This document shows positions 1 through 8,095 of a DNA stretch of 64,000 nucleotides, one piece after another. Where the stretch lies: positions 372,001 through 436,000 of the forward strand of contig CAVTTP010000006.1 in NCBI GenBank assembly GCA_963737705.1, given 5' to 3'. The notes below the pieces were generated by a model that had not been told where the DNA came from, made no database searches, and worked only from the letters and a program-made list of their open reading frames with translations. Source of the DNA: PALSA-607 sp963737705. GTDB lineage: Bacteria; Actinomycetota; Actinomycetes; Acidothermales; Acidothermaceae. The first letter of the stretch is position 1. The number at the start of each line of letters is the position of its first letter. Position numbers and translations under genes: made by a program.

Positions 1-1378
1 CCACGGCGTCCTGGTGCTCGCCTAGAACTTCTTGCACACGCTCCGCCTGCCTGGCGAGCTTGCGCGCCTTCGGTCCCAATGCGATCGCCGACGCTTCACA
101 CAGGTAGCGCACGTGCTTCGCGGCGATACGCACCTGGTGGTATTCGGTGGCTGGCGCAGTGTCGTGACGCCGACGCGTCACGGGATTCGCACGGCGCCGC
201 ATCGTGGCCCAACTGGCCTTGATCGCCGGCGGTAACACGACGGAAGACGGACGGCGCGCGGCGTCGGTTGTGCGCGGGTAAGTGGCACCGTCGACCAGCC
301 GCTCGACGAGCGCGATGTAGCGTTCACTCGCTAGTGCGGCCAACGCTTCGTCGAATGCGAGCTTGCACTGCTTGTCGCAGATGTCCGCGAGCTTCACACC
401 GACGGCGTCCGGCCTTGCTTCTTCCGGCAACGTCCGTACAGAGAGCAGCAACCGGGTTCGAAGCACTTCGCTGTCGCGCGCAGTGCCGAGCACTCCCGCG
501 AGCCAGTGCAACTCGCGAGCCAACTCGTCGGCCCACTCCTTGTCGAGGAGCGTTTCGAAACTGCGCAAGGCACTGCGCAGGCGGCGGGTAGCGACGCGCA
601 TTTGATGCACGCCGTCGTCGAGACCGCGCCGAACCGCGACGTCGTAGCCCATGAGAATGCGGGTGTAGCCGCGCAGCGTCGCTGCGACCAGATCGCTGAC
701 CGGATCGCGGGCATCGACGGGCAGCGGAGGCGGGGGGTCGGCCGGCGTCGTCGCCTGTGGCCCGAGCGCACGCACGACCTTCGGCACGAACTCACCACCA
801 ACCGCCCCGGCTTCGCGCAACACGGCGGCCACAGCGGCGACGATCGGCTCACCACCGCCGGTGTCTTCGACCTCGAGTTCACGGAACTGTGCTTGGTTGT
901 GACTTCCTCCCTCGACCGACACGGTGTCGTCGACGAGTTCAGCAAGAGCAGCACCGTCGGCGCTACGCAAGACAAGCTTGGTGCGCTCACTGGCAAGGGT
1001 GGCCACCGGCCCGAGCGATGCCGTGCGCGCCCAGACAGTGACGAGCTTGGTGAGTTCTTCCGGGATAGCCGCCGAATCCGGCAGCTGGAGTTCGTCGCGG
1101 ACCCCGGTGCCGTCGGGAACCGTGTGCGAAAGAACGGGCAGCTTCAGGTGCCAGCCGGCATCTGACCCGCCGGAGCGACGGCGCAGCGTCACGCCTTCGC
1201 GAGCGAGCCGAAGGTCAGGAGTGTCGTAGTAGACGGCATGCATCGAGATATGCGTCGGATCATCAATGGCGACAACCTCGGGGACAACACCCACGATGGT
1301 CGGCAGTTCGAAGGTCGGATTCACCCGGAACTTGGCCTCGGTCTCCCGAACAGTCCTGGGGCTCACGTCCCTTGCCAC
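1..1378 (-). CDS. CYTH and CHAD domain-containing protein (3' end outside window)
   Basis: Reading the minus strand from GTG at 1378 (alternative GTG at 1366) gives one uninterrupted frame to the window edge. An in-frame TAG lies just upstream of 1378. The N-terminus carries the CYTH signature ExExK (ETEAKF), then YYDT and LRRRSGG strands typical of triphosphate-tunnel proteins. The second half is a CHAD domain with HQMRVATRRLRSALRSF, RIAAKHVRYLCEA and a final VQEVLGEHQDA helix, rich in conserved His and Arg. CHAD domains bind inorganic polyphosphate, and the gene starts 26 bp after the stop of polyphosphate kinase on the same strand. A polyphosphate-related role, as hydrolase or polyP-granule protein, is the natural inference. 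The C-terminus is missing only because the window ends. Confidence 0.9.
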   Translation of the reverse strand, partial: MARDVSPRTVRETEAKFRVNPTFELPTIVGVVPEVVAIDDPTHISMHAVYYDTPDLRLAREGVTLRRRSGGSDAGWHLKLPVLSHTVPDGTGVRDELQLPDSAAIPEELTKLVTVWARTASLGPVATLASERTKLVLRSADGAALAELVDDTVSVEGGSHNQAQFRELEVEDTGGGEPIVAAVAAVLREAGAVGGEFVPKVVRALGPQATTPADPPPPLPVDARDPVSDLVAATLRGYTRILMGYDVAVRRGLDDGVHQMRVATRRLRSALRSFETLLDKEWADELARELHWLAGVLGTARDSEVLRTRLLLSVRTLPEEARPDAVGVKLADICDKQCKLAFDEALAALASERYIALVERLVDGATYPRTTDAARRPSSVVLPPAIKASWATMRRRANPVTRRRHDTAPATEYHQVRIAAKHVRYLCEASAIALGPKARKLARQAERVQEVLGEHQDAV

Positions 1379-1404
1379 GCGCCAAGTCTACGCAAGCGGC
1401 CGCA

Positions 1405-3576
1405 TCAGCCGACGACCGGTCCTTCGTGACTTTGCGACGCGCGATGACTCCGCACGAACTCACCTTGCAGGTCGGCGCCCTTCGTCGCTGCGAAGGTCCC
1501 GTCCGGCCCCAAATCCCAGGCTGCGATCTCCGGAGACATCGAGCGGTCGAGGACGTCGTCCAGGATGCGGCGACCCTCGGGATCAACGACCCGAACGAGC
1601 GTCTCGACCCGGCGGTCGAGGTTGCGGTGCATCAAGTCGGCGCTCCCGATCCAGTACTCGTCGTCGCCACCACCACGGAAGCGCATGATGCGCGCGTGCT
1701 CGAGGAACCGGCCGAGAATGCTTCGCACTCGAATGGTCTCGGACAAGCCCGGCACGCCAGGGCGCAATGCGCACATGCCTCGCACGATCAGATCGATCGA
1801 GACACCTGCCCGTGATGCGGCATAGAGCTCGTCGATCAACTCCTCGTCGACCAGGCTGTTGACCTTCATCATGATGCCGCTGGGCAGCCCGGCGATCGCG
1901 TTGTCGGCCTCGCGGCGAATCATCGCCGTCAATCCCGTGCGCACGGTGTCGGGCGCAACGAGCAGCGTCTTGTACGGATCGGGTCTGGTGTATCCCGACA
2001 GGTGATTGAACAAGTCCGCCACGTCGCCGCCGATTGCAGGGTCGGCGGTTAGCAAGCCGACGTCCTCGTACATGCGCGCGGTCTTCGGGTTGTAATTGCC
2101 GGTGCCCAGATGTGCATAGCGGCGCAACGATCCGTCGGGTTCACGACGTACGACGAGACAGAGTTTGCAGTGTGTCTTCAGGCCGACGAGACCGTAGACG
2201 ACATGGCAACCGGCTTGCTCGAGTTTGCGCGCCCAGCGAATGTTTGCTTCTTCGTCAAAGCGCGCCTTGATCTCGACAAGCACCAGCACCTGCTTGCCTG
2301 CGCGCGCAGCATCGACGAGCGCATCGACGATCGGTGAGTCACCACTCGTGCGGTACAGCGTCTGCTTGATTGCCAGTACATCGACATCGGCGGCGGCCTG
2401 CTCGATAAACGCCTGCACACTCGTCGCGAACGAGTCGTACGGGTGGTGCACGAGAATGTCACCGGACCGGAGCGCCGCAAAAATATCGCGCACGCCGTCA
2501 CCGTCAGCGTTGACCAACCTCGGATGCGTCGCCGGCACGAACTGCTCGTACTTCAGTTCAGGCCGTTGCAAATCAGAAATGCTCCACAAGCCCGACAGGT
2601 CGAGTGGTGCCGGCAGCCGATACACCTCAGTCTCATTCACACCGAGTTCGCGGATCAACAAGTCGAGCACGCGCGGACTTGTCGTCTCCTCAACTTCGAG
2701 GCGAACAGGTGGCCCGAACCTGCGTCGCAACAGTTCGCGTTCGAGTGCCTGCAACAAGTTGTCGACGTCGTCCTCGTCGACTTCGAGGTCCTGGTTGCGC
2801 GTCACCCGGAAGCGGTGGCTCTCGAGCACCTCCATGCCGTGGAACATCACTTGCAGATGCGCAGCGATGACCTCTTCGATCGTGACGAAGCGGCCGCCGC
2901 CGAGCGGAAGGAATCGCGGCAGGATTTCGGGAACCTTCACACGGGCGAATCGCTCTTCACCAGTACGCGGATCGCGGACGACGACTGCGAGGTTCAGCGA
3001 CAAGCCAGAGATGTAAGGGAACGGGTGCGCAGGATCGACGGCCAGCGGCGTGAGTACTGGATACACACTCTCGCTGAAGAAGGTGCGCAGCTGCGTGTGG
3101 TCAGCCTCGTCGAGATCGTCCCAACGCAGCAGTTGGATGCCGCGCTCGGCGAGCGCTGGCTTGATGTCATCGAAAAAGGCGCGTGCGTGATCAGTCGCCA
3201 GTGCATGTGCGCGCGTCGACACGAGCTCAAGTTGGTCGCGCGCGGAGAGGCCGCTCGGCGCGGTTACCGCGATGCCGGTCGCGATGCGCCGCTTCAAACC
3301 GGCGACCCGCACCATGAAGAACTCGTCGAGCCCGGTCGCGAAAATCGCCAGGAACTTGACCCGCTCGAGCAGCGGCACGTCGTCACGCAGCGCCAGCTCT
3401 AGCACGCGAGAGTTGAAGTCGAGCCAGCTCGCCTCACGGTCGATGAAGCGATCCGCCGGCAGGTCGGGGTCGGCGTCCGCGTGATGTTCGGTGACCGCGT
3501 TGCCGAGCGCCTCGGCCAGGTCCTCGCCGTAGTCGGACACATCGAGCGGCGAGCCCGACTGGGAAAGCTGCGTCAC
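1405..3576 (-). CDS. ppk1: Polyphosphate kinase 1
   Basis: This enzyme makes inorganic polyphosphate from the gamma phosphate of ATP, reversibly. The frame is open to 3660, but the GTG at 3576 has a near-perfect AGGAGG five bases upstream, giving 723 aa, a normal PPK1 length. N-terminal helical, head and the two phospholipase-D-like C-terminal domains follow in order. The phosphorylated His lies in GLKTHCKL (about residue 469) and the second catalytic His in YAHLGTGNYNP (about residue 489). The C2 part ends with FLEHARIMRF and a D/LMHRNLDRRVE motif. It is followed after 26 bp by the CYTH-CHAD gene, so the two are probably co-transcribed. All key motifs are intact. Confidence 0.96.
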   Translation of the reverse strand: MTQLSQSGSPLDVSDYGEDLAEALGNAVTEHHADADPDLPADRFIDREASWLDFNSRVLELALRDDVPLLERVKFLAIFATGLDEFFMVRVAGLKRRIATGIAVTAPSGLSARDQLELVSTRAHALATDHARAFFDDIKPALAERGIQLLRWDDLDEADHTQLRTFFSESVYPVLTPLAVDPAHPFPYISGLSLNLAVVVRDPRTGEERFARVKVPEILPRFLPLGGGRFVTIEEVIAAHLQVMFHGMEVLESHRFRVTRNQDLEVDEDDVDNLLQALERELLRRRFGPPVRLEVEETTSPRVLDLLIRELGVNETEVYRLPAPLDLSGLWSISDLQRPELKYEQFVPATHPRLVNADGDGVRDIFAALRSGDILVHHPYDSFATSVQAFIEQAAADVDVLAIKQTLYRTSGDSPIVDALVDAARAGKQVLVLVEIKARFDEEANIRWARKLEQAGCHVVYGLVGLKTHCKLCLVVRREPDGSLRRYAHLGTGNYNPKTARMYEDVGLLTADPAIGGDVADLFNHLSGYTRPDPYKTLLVAPDTVRTGLTAMIRREADNAIAGLPSGIMMKVNSLVDEELIDELYAASRAGVSIDLIVRGMCALRPGVPGLSETIRVRSILGRFLEHARIMRFRGGGDDEYWIGSADLMHRNLDRRVETLVRVVDPEGRRILDDVLDRSMSPEIAAWDLGPDGTFAATKGADLQGEFVRSHRASQSHEGPVVG

Positions 3577-3675
3577 GTCGACCTCCTGCTCCGTAAGCGA
3601 GTGACCCCCCATCATCCCCCGGGACGGCGAGAAGCGGGCATCCGTGCCCATCCGACCCACCGATGCGGTCGGCGC

Positions 3676-4248
3676 TCAGGCGGAGCGGCGCGCGGTCAGC
3701 GTCAGGGCCTGTGGCCACTCGAAAGAAACTCGTTGCCCGAGATCCAGCTCGTTCCAGGCGACGGCGGTCGCGGACAGGCATTGGACGGCGGAAGCGACCC
3801 GTTCGCACGGCACCGCCGCGACGTCCATCAGCGGCCACGGCCCATCGAAGCGACCGGCCCACGCCTCGCTCGACCGTTGTGGAGCACTCGGCCCTGCTGA
3901 TCGACGTCCGGTCTCGATCTCCCACGCGGCCGTGCACCACGCGACGAGCGCGACTGACCGGCCGAGGTCACCGCGGCCGGTGACCTGCAAGCGGTGCGAA
4001 AGATGGGCCAGTCGCGAGTTGCGGTCGGCAGGTGCGGCCCAGAACCGACCGGCATCGCCTCCGAGAGCGAGTTGGCCAAAGATCCCCAGCTTCAGGCCGA
4101 ACTCCCGCTCCACCAGAAAGTGCTTGATCTCGCGAGGGAGCGACTCGGCGTCGAGCTTGACTACCCGCAGCCGGGCGGGCGGGCCGCTCTCGCGACTCAC
4201 ATCAACGCCGTAGCGGCACTCGGTCTGCCGAGTAAATGTCACGCGCAC
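3676..4248 (-). CDS. Hypothetical protein, 190 aa
   Basis: I do not recognise this protein. It is the best-composed frame in the stretch: Trp/Phe/Glu content and codon third-position GC fit real genes better than the Arg/Ser-rich frames on the other strand. It begins MRVTFTRQTECRYGVDVSRE and has no evident signal peptide or membrane segment. Its layout (TFTRQTECRYGVD; LGIFGQLALGGDAGRFWAAP; WCTAAWEIETG) suggests a soluble alpha/beta protein. It lies 99 bp upstream of ppk1 on the same strand and could be in that operon. Function unknown. Confidence 0.55.
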   Translation of the reverse strand: MRVTFTRQTECRYGVDVSRESGPPARLRVVKLDAESLPREIKHFLVEREFGLKLGIFGQLALGGDAGRFWAAPADRNSRLAHLSHRLQVTGRGDLGRSVALVAWCTAAWEIETGRRSAGPSAPQRSSEAWAGRFDGPWPLMDVAAVPCERVASAVQCLSATAVAWNELDLGQRVSFEWPQALTLTARRSA

Positions 4249-4303
4249 GCCTTGAGGTTACGTTCCGGAACGCGCGCTGTCCCCTGGAATATCAAACTTT
4301 CAA

Positions 4304-4966
4304 TCAGCGGCTAGCAGCCCAGGGCGCGTCGGGCAGGTGCAGGTCGAGCGCCCCTCCCGCGCGGCAGTCGTCGCTCCGGTAGGCGTCGGGCATGTCCGGA
4401 TACACCGTCAGCCAGTAGGTCACGGCCAGCGCGTGAGCCGCCGCGGGCTTGGCGCCCATGATCTCCGCCATCGCCGTGTCGTGCTGCATAGCGTCGCATT
4501 CGGCGATGGCTTCGGAGGTGATCCCGGACATGTGCATCGACTCGTGGGTGAGCACATGGACCGCCAGAATCTGCGCGGCACTGGGATGCTGCTTCGACGA
4601 ATTGAGGTAGCTGTGCAGGTCGTTGCACTGCTGATGCTTGATCAGCGTCTTGTGCTCAGGAACGCCGTCCGGGCCCCATTTCACGAACCCAAGTTCCCGC
4701 CCCAGGTCGAGCGCCGATCCGGTCAACGTCTGGCAATCGACCTCGACCTGCATGCCCAGCAGGGTGGACGACGCGTGGCTGAGGCGGCTTTCGAGCGTGA
4801 CCCTGTCGACGACCGGAAACGTCGCTACGACGGCGAGCACCATGCAGGAGCTGATGCTGATCGCGGGAAACGGCGCGTGCTCGCGGACTCCGCGCTGCTG
4901 CAGCCACCGGACGAACAAAACCAGGGCAGCAAGCGCAAACGCGACGGCGGCGTATTGAAGGACCAC
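4304..4966 (-). CDS. Membrane protein with HExxH zinc-peptidase-like motif
   Basis: 220 aa. Two hydrophobic segments lie at the N-terminus (about 5-22 and 35-53). A soluble part follows with two potential disulfide cysteines (VDCQTL, QQCNDL) and the sequence VHVLTHESMHMSG at about residues 138-150. That sequence contains HESMH, the HExxH zinc motif, followed by a Glu-rich stretch (SEAIAECDA) that could supply the third ligand. The arrangement is like small membrane-anchored metallopeptidase-like proteins, with the active part probably outside the membrane. No substrate can be inferred. It precedes a separate unknown gene on the same strand by 55 bp. Confidence 0.7.
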   Translation of the reverse strand: MVLQYAAVAFALAALVLFVRWLQQRGVREHAPFPAISISSCMVLAVVATFPVVDRVTLESRLSHASSTLLGMQVEVDCQTLTGSALDLGRELGFVKWGPDGVPEHKTLIKHQQCNDLHSYLNSSKQHPSAAQILAVHVLTHESMHMSGITSEAIAECDAMQHDTAMAEIMGAKPAAAHALAVTYWLTVYPDMPDAYRSDDCRAGGALDLHLPDAPWAASR

Positions 4967-4986
4967 GGTGGGTTATCGGCAACCCT

Positions 4987-5098
4987 GCCGCTGAGGCTAA
5001 ATAGACAGAGCCGCTGAGGCAAAAAGCCGCTGAGGCCAAGTAGCCGCTGAGGCCAAGTAGCCGCTGAGGCTAAAAGCCGCTGAGCCTCTTGAGGCGCG
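4987..5098. repeat. Tandem 16-17 bp repeats (GCCGCTGAGGC core)
   Basis: Six copies of the 9-11 bp core GCCGCTGAGGC begin at 4987, 5010, 5026, 5043, 5060 and 5076, at steps of 23, 16, 17, 17 and 16 bases. The inter-core bases vary (AAAAA, CAAGTA, TAAAA). The last copy runs into GCCTCTTGAGGC, a short palindrome with a 2-base loop. The tract lies just after the stop of the NlpC/P60 gene and before the start of the HExxH gene, both on the minus strand. It could act as a multi-hairpin transcript end or be a slippage-grown repeat. It encodes no recognisable protein. Confidence 0.85.
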
Positions 5099-5103
5099 AG
5101 CCG

Positions 5104-6246
5104 TTAGAGCCGAGTGGCGCTGCTGGGTCGGCCCCAGAGCGCCTGGATCTGGACCACCGTGCCGGTGTGCGGGGCGTCGAGGATCTTGCCGCCACCGACG
5201 TAAATGCCTACGTGGTAGGCGGGGTTGCCCCAGAAGACCAAGTCACCCGGCTGCAGCTGTGACAGCGACACGCGGTGTCCTGACCGTTGCTGCGCCGCGG
5301 CCGAGTGGGCGAGCGAAATTCCCGCCGCGGCGGCCGCCCGCATCACGAGACCCGAGCAGTCATAGACATGAGAGCCAGCGCCGCCGAAGCGATAAGGCTT
5401 GTTCAGCTGGGCGTAGGCGAAAGCGAGGATCTTGGCGACCTTGCCGGAGGCGGCCGGAGCAACGGCGGCCGGTGCTTTCGCGGCGGGCGCTTTCGCTGCA
5501 GCCGGTGCTTTCGCGGCAGCCGGTGCCGCGACGTTGGTGTGTGTTACTGACTTGCCGACCAGGAGTGCTGGTCGAGCGACCGACCTCGACACCACGGTGC
5601 GCTGGCGCTCGATGGCGGCCGTCTCAGCCGCGGAAGTCGCGACTGCCGCGTCGTGCGCGGCCTTCGCCTGTGCGGCGGTGAGCAGCGCGGTCTGCTGGCT
5701 GAGGACCTTCTCAACCGCGGCCTTGGTTGCGGCGACCTTCGCGACGGCGCTCTGCTGGGCAGCGACCGCCTGGTCGGCGCTCGCCTGCAGGCCGGCCATG
5801 ACCCGGTTGGCGTTAACGACGTCGGTGAGGCTGGCGCTTTGATAGTGGCTGACCTGCTGGAGCACCTCGGTCTGGCGCATAAAGGTCGTCGGGTCGTTCG
5901 AGAGAAGCACCGCGAGAGCGGGAGATGCACTGCTGCCTTCGTAGCGGGCAACCGCGAGTGCCTGGAGACCGACCTTGGCGGCGTCGACGACGCTCTGCTC
6001 CTGGCCGGCGGCGGCCTTCGCGGCGGATGCGGCCGCGGTCACGGTCGCGAGGGCGTCTGACGCCTCGTCGTAAGCCTCGACGGCCTGGTCGGCCTGAATG
6101 GAAACGGCGTCGAGCTGCTGCTGCGCTTGGGCGACGGTCGTGGTGGTCGAACCGGCTGCGAAAGCGCTGGAGACCGGTAACAACCCCAGCGCCAGGGCCG
6201 ACGACACAGTGAGAACGCCAAGCGACACGGCAAAACGGAACGGCAA
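5104..6246 (-). CDS. Secreted NlpC/P60 family peptidoglycan endopeptidase
   Basis: 380 aa. The start is TTG at 6246 with AGAAGGG about eight bases upstream, giving a signal peptide (MPFRFAVSLG...SSAFA). The mature protein has a long coiled-coil segment (about 40-215), then an Ala/Pro/Lys linker (about 235-265) and a C-terminal NlpC/P60 domain. The domain carries the catalytic Cys in YDCSGLVMR, the His in NPAYHVGIYVGG and a third polar residue after ILDAPHTG. This is the layout of actinobacterial RipA-like D,L-endopeptidases that cut stem peptides during cell separation or growth. A c-di-AMP riboswitch lies directly upstream, so expression probably responds to c-di-AMP and wall/osmotic status. 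Confidence 0.93.
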   Translation of the reverse strand: MPFRFAVSLGVLTVSSALALGLLPVSSAFAAGSTTTTVAQAQQQLDAVSIQADQAVEAYDEASDALATVTAAASAAKAAAGQEQSVVDAAKVGLQALAVARYEGSSASPALAVLLSNDPTTFMRQTEVLQQVSHYQSASLTDVVNANRVMAGLQASADQAVAAQQSAVAKVAATKAAVEKVLSQQTALLTAAQAKAAHDAAVATSAAETAAIERQRTVVSRSVARPALLVGKSVTHTNVAAPAAAKAPAAAKAPAAKAPAAVAPAASGKVAKILAFAYAQLNKPYRFGGAGSHVYDCSGLVMRAAAAAGISLAHSAAAQQRSGHRVSLSQLQPGDLVFWGNPAYHVGIYVGGGKILDAPHTGTVVQIQALWGRPSSATRL

Positions 6247-6267
6247 AGCGGAGCCCTTCTCCCTCGA

Positions 6268-6390
6268 CCGCCTACCGGGTTAGCTGACGGATTCGGGCGG
6301 GAAGTGCGCCCTACGGCCCGAAGGCCGATTCACCCCAAGATCGCAAACCTGTGGATCCCCGGTCCCGCATACGCGGGTTCGGCGGTGGTG
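6268..6390 (-). promoter_or_regulatory. ydaO/yuaA-type cyclic di-AMP riboswitch
   Basis: On the minus strand the leader of the NlpC/P60 gene reads, in order, GAACCCGC..GCGGGACCGGGGATCC, GGGGTGAATCGGCC, a GGCCTTCGGGCC hairpin, GTAGGGC, CCCGAATCCGTCAGCTAACC and CGGTAGGCGG. These are the conserved blocks of the ydaO class in the expected order and spacing. In actinobacteria this class typically precedes cell-wall hydrolase genes. The aptamer ends about 20 bases before the TTG start, so control may act on the ribosome site GAGAAGGG or on read-through. The exact 5' border is approximate. Confidence 0.9.
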
Positions 6391-6557
6391 AGGTCACGTC
6401 CCGAATGGACGTGGCCTAACCGCGTCGAACCATAACCGGGCTTGGAGATGGTCACAACCCGAACGCCGGACTTCGTCCAGGTTCAGGACTTCATTCACCC
6501 AGAAGAACTAGGAATGGCTAGGGCTCAACCAGTGCGAAATGTACCTATTCCGGCCAG

Positions 6558-7013
6558 TCAGGCCGAGACAACGTTGCCGCCCTCGACCTTGATCGGGATC
6601 GATGCGAGCGGCTTGGGCGCCGGTCCCTGGATCACGGCGCCGGTGGCCGCGTTGTAGACCGACCCGTGGCAAGGACACTGGAATTCCTTGCCCGCCGGCG
6701 CGACCGTGCAGCCCTGGTGGGTGCAGATCGCGGTGAAGGCGACGATGTTTCCGGCCGTCGGCTGCGAGATCAGGATCGGTTTGCCGTCCAGAGTCGCGCT
6801 CACAGCGTTGCCCACCGGGATGCTCGCCACGGTCGCGAGGACCTCTGGTCCGGTCGAGCTGGGCGTTGCGGCGGCGCTCGATTTGGCCGAACAGCCCGCG
6901 ACTGCGGCCAGCCCAGCCGTTCCCGCAACCGCGATCCCGGCGACCAGGACGGTCCTGCGGGAGACCATCATGGGCGAATCGGTAGCGGGGGAGTCGGTTG
7001 GCGCGGGGTTCAT
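6558..7013 (-). CDS. Rieske (2Fe-2S) domain protein, Tat-type secreted or lipid-anchored
   Basis: 151 aa from ATG 7013, chosen because AGGAGG lies four bases upstream; the frame is open further. The N-terminus has a twin-arginine-type signal (VSRRTVLVAGIAVAG) ending in a lipobox-like AVAGC, so export in folded form with lipid anchoring is likely. The C-terminal domain has both Rieske cluster motifs, CTHQGC and CPCHGS, giving two Cys and two His ligands. It is a short, stand-alone electron-transfer protein rather than a cytochrome bc1 subunit, since no cytochrome genes are nearby. Its partner is unknown. Confidence 0.93.
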   Translation of the reverse strand: MNPAPTDSPATDSPMMVSRRTVLVAGIAVAGTAGLAAVAGCSAKSSAAATPSSTGPEVLATVASIPVGNAVSATLDGKPILISQPTAGNIVAFTAICTHQGCTVAPAGKEFQCPCHGSVYNAATGAVIQGPAPKPLASIPIKVEGGNVVSA

Positions 7014-7102
7014 CGGGCCTCCTGGCAGCGTAGGAAGGCACCCGGCCCTCAAACGTTGGGACCCGTGCGCCTCTACCTGGAGCGACGAATGCCAGCAAGC
7101 CA

Positions 7103-7139
7103 GGGTTCAAAGCGCAGGCTGTAAATCCGCTGTGAACCC
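7103..7139 (-). terminator. Stem-loop terminator after the cysteine dioxygenase gene
   Basis: GGGTTCA (7103-7109) pairs with TGAACCC (7133-7139), extended inward by AGCG/CGCT after one mismatch. It lies 25 bp past the stop of the cysteine dioxygenase gene. There is no U-run, as is usual for actinobacterial terminators. Confidence 0.6.
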
Positions 7140-7164
7140 GGTCACGTCTGAACCGAGATCCGCG

Positions 7165-7725
7165 TCAGGGCGCGGTATCAGCCTCAAGACCCGCGAGCAC
7201 GAGTGTGTCGTCGCGCCAGCTGTAGCGCGTCATCCCGTACAGGCGTGGTGAGTAGGCATGCACCGAATACGCAGGCTGGTCGTATTCGTTCACGACGTGA
7301 TGCACGTGGTTGGTACCAAGGCCGCGACCTCTACCAGCATCGACGCGCCGGGTACGGACGTCGGTCCAGTGCGCGATGGGCGCGGCCACCGCAACGGTCT
7401 CGCCACCGCTGACCGCAGCCGATCGACCGCCCGCCAGTGAGAACTCGGTGAGCACGCCGCGCGCGACGTAGAAGACGCCGGCCGCCCCCTGATGGTCATG
7501 CCATCCGGTGTCCGAGCCCGCAGGCCAGGCGATCAGCCATGCGTCCCATCCAGCCGGGTTCGATAGCGGGATCCAGCTGCGCTCGCCAGTGACCGGAAGC
7601 AGTTCGGGAAGGTTCGCTGTCGCAGCGAAGTTCGCCGCCCAGCGCAGCATCGCCGCCGTCGTCGAGGTCGAGGGCGGCAGTTGTGGGGTGACGGGTGTGC
7701 GAGCGAACGTGGACAAGGTAGTCAT
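7165..7725 (-). CDS. Cysteine dioxygenase family protein (cupin)
   Basis: 186 aa from ATG 7725 with GGAG six bases upstream; an ATG at 7737 is an alternative. The protein shows the cupin iron-binding pattern WHDHQGAAGVFYVARG and a second His in NHVHHVVNEYD, both typical of type I cysteine dioxygenases. These oxidise L-cysteine to cysteine sulfinate with O2 and a non-haem Fe(II). The gene has a 360-bp leader holding a Cys-containing small ORF and alternative hairpins, and a divergent rhodanese gene beyond it. That context supports a role in sulfur or cysteine overflow metabolism. The thiol substrate is inferred from family only. Confidence 0.88.
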   Translation of the reverse strand: MTTLSTFARTPVTPQLPPSTSTTAAMLRWAANFAATANLPELLPVTGERSWIPLSNPAGWDAWLIAWPAGSDTGWHDHQGAAGVFYVARGVLTEFSLAGGRSAAVSGGETVAVAAPIAHWTDVRTRRVDAGRGRGLGTNHVHHVVNEYDQPAYSVHAYSPRLYGMTRYSWRDDTLVLAGLEADTAP

Positions 7726-7757
7726 CGGGATCTCCATGGATGCGTTGCCAGCGCGCA

Positions 7758-7857
7758 CTCGCCAGCTGCGATGTCGCAGCGTTGGGGCGCGAAAAACGTG
7801 GATTAATAAGAGAAAATGGGGGACGGCGAGGGCTGGCGAGCTGTGACGTCGCTCGCC
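7758..7857 (-). promoter_or_regulatory. Putative attenuator with mutually exclusive hairpins
   Basis: On the transcript of the cysteine dioxygenase gene, GGCGAGC (7857-7851) can pair with GCTCGCC (7841-7835) right at the stop codon of the leader ORF. The same downstream arm, CTCGCCAG (7840-7833), is also exactly complementary to CTGGCGAG (7765-7758). The first pairing therefore excludes the second. A further hairpin, GCTGCG/CGCAGC (7780-7765), overlaps the second site by one base. The layout of leader peptide plus alternative stems suggests translation-coupled control of the downstream gene. No U-run is present next to a stem, so ribosome-site or Rho-type control is possible. Confidence 0.5.
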
Positions 7858-7994
7858 TAGCGCATTGCGCCTGTCAGTGCGAAGCGCGTCGCGCCGGGAC
7901 ATGCGCAGCTGCGACACAGCGCGCTGGCGTGCCGGACGAGGTCCAGATGCACGCGGGCGTGAAGACGTGCTCCACGGGTCAAGGCGACGGCCAT
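7857..7994 (-). CDS. Putative sulfur-responsive leader peptide (45 aa)
   Basis: A short ORF upstream of the cysteine dioxygenase gene encodes the core HLDLVRHASALCRSCACP, with three Cys in six codons. Small peptides with an (R)xHxDLxRxxSxLCR core are known in actinobacteria in front of sulfur-metabolism genes, and Cys-containing leader ORFs can couple Cys-tRNA supply to downstream expression. The start is uncertain: ATG 7994 gives 45 aa, and a GTG at the HLDL core would give about 27 aa. The peptide ends exactly where the first attenuator stem begins. It probably has no function as a protein. Confidence 0.6.
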   Translation of the reverse strand: MAVALTRGARLHARVHLDLVRHASALCRSCACPGATRFALTGAMR

Positions 7995-8095
7995 AACCGA
8001 CGACGGTAGCAACCGGCGCACAGTTATGTCTACTATTCCCATAGCCAAACCAGATAGCAGTCGACCGGAGCCCGTCGAAGGAGAGATCGAACGCT

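Noticed and set aside
506..1165. Plus-strand open frame opposite the CYTH-CHAD gene
   Set aside because: The minus strand encodes a complete CYTH-CHAD domain series over the same bases. The plus frame is an antisense shadow with no domain.
2225..3402. Long plus-strand frames inside ppk1
   Set aside because: They are Ser/Arg- or Glu/Arg-rich mirror frames of a fully conserved polyphosphate kinase.
4987..5098. Tandem repeats as a CRISPR array
   Set aside because: Repeat cores are only about 11 bp, gaps are 5-12 bases of low complexity rather than unique spacers, and no cas gene is near.
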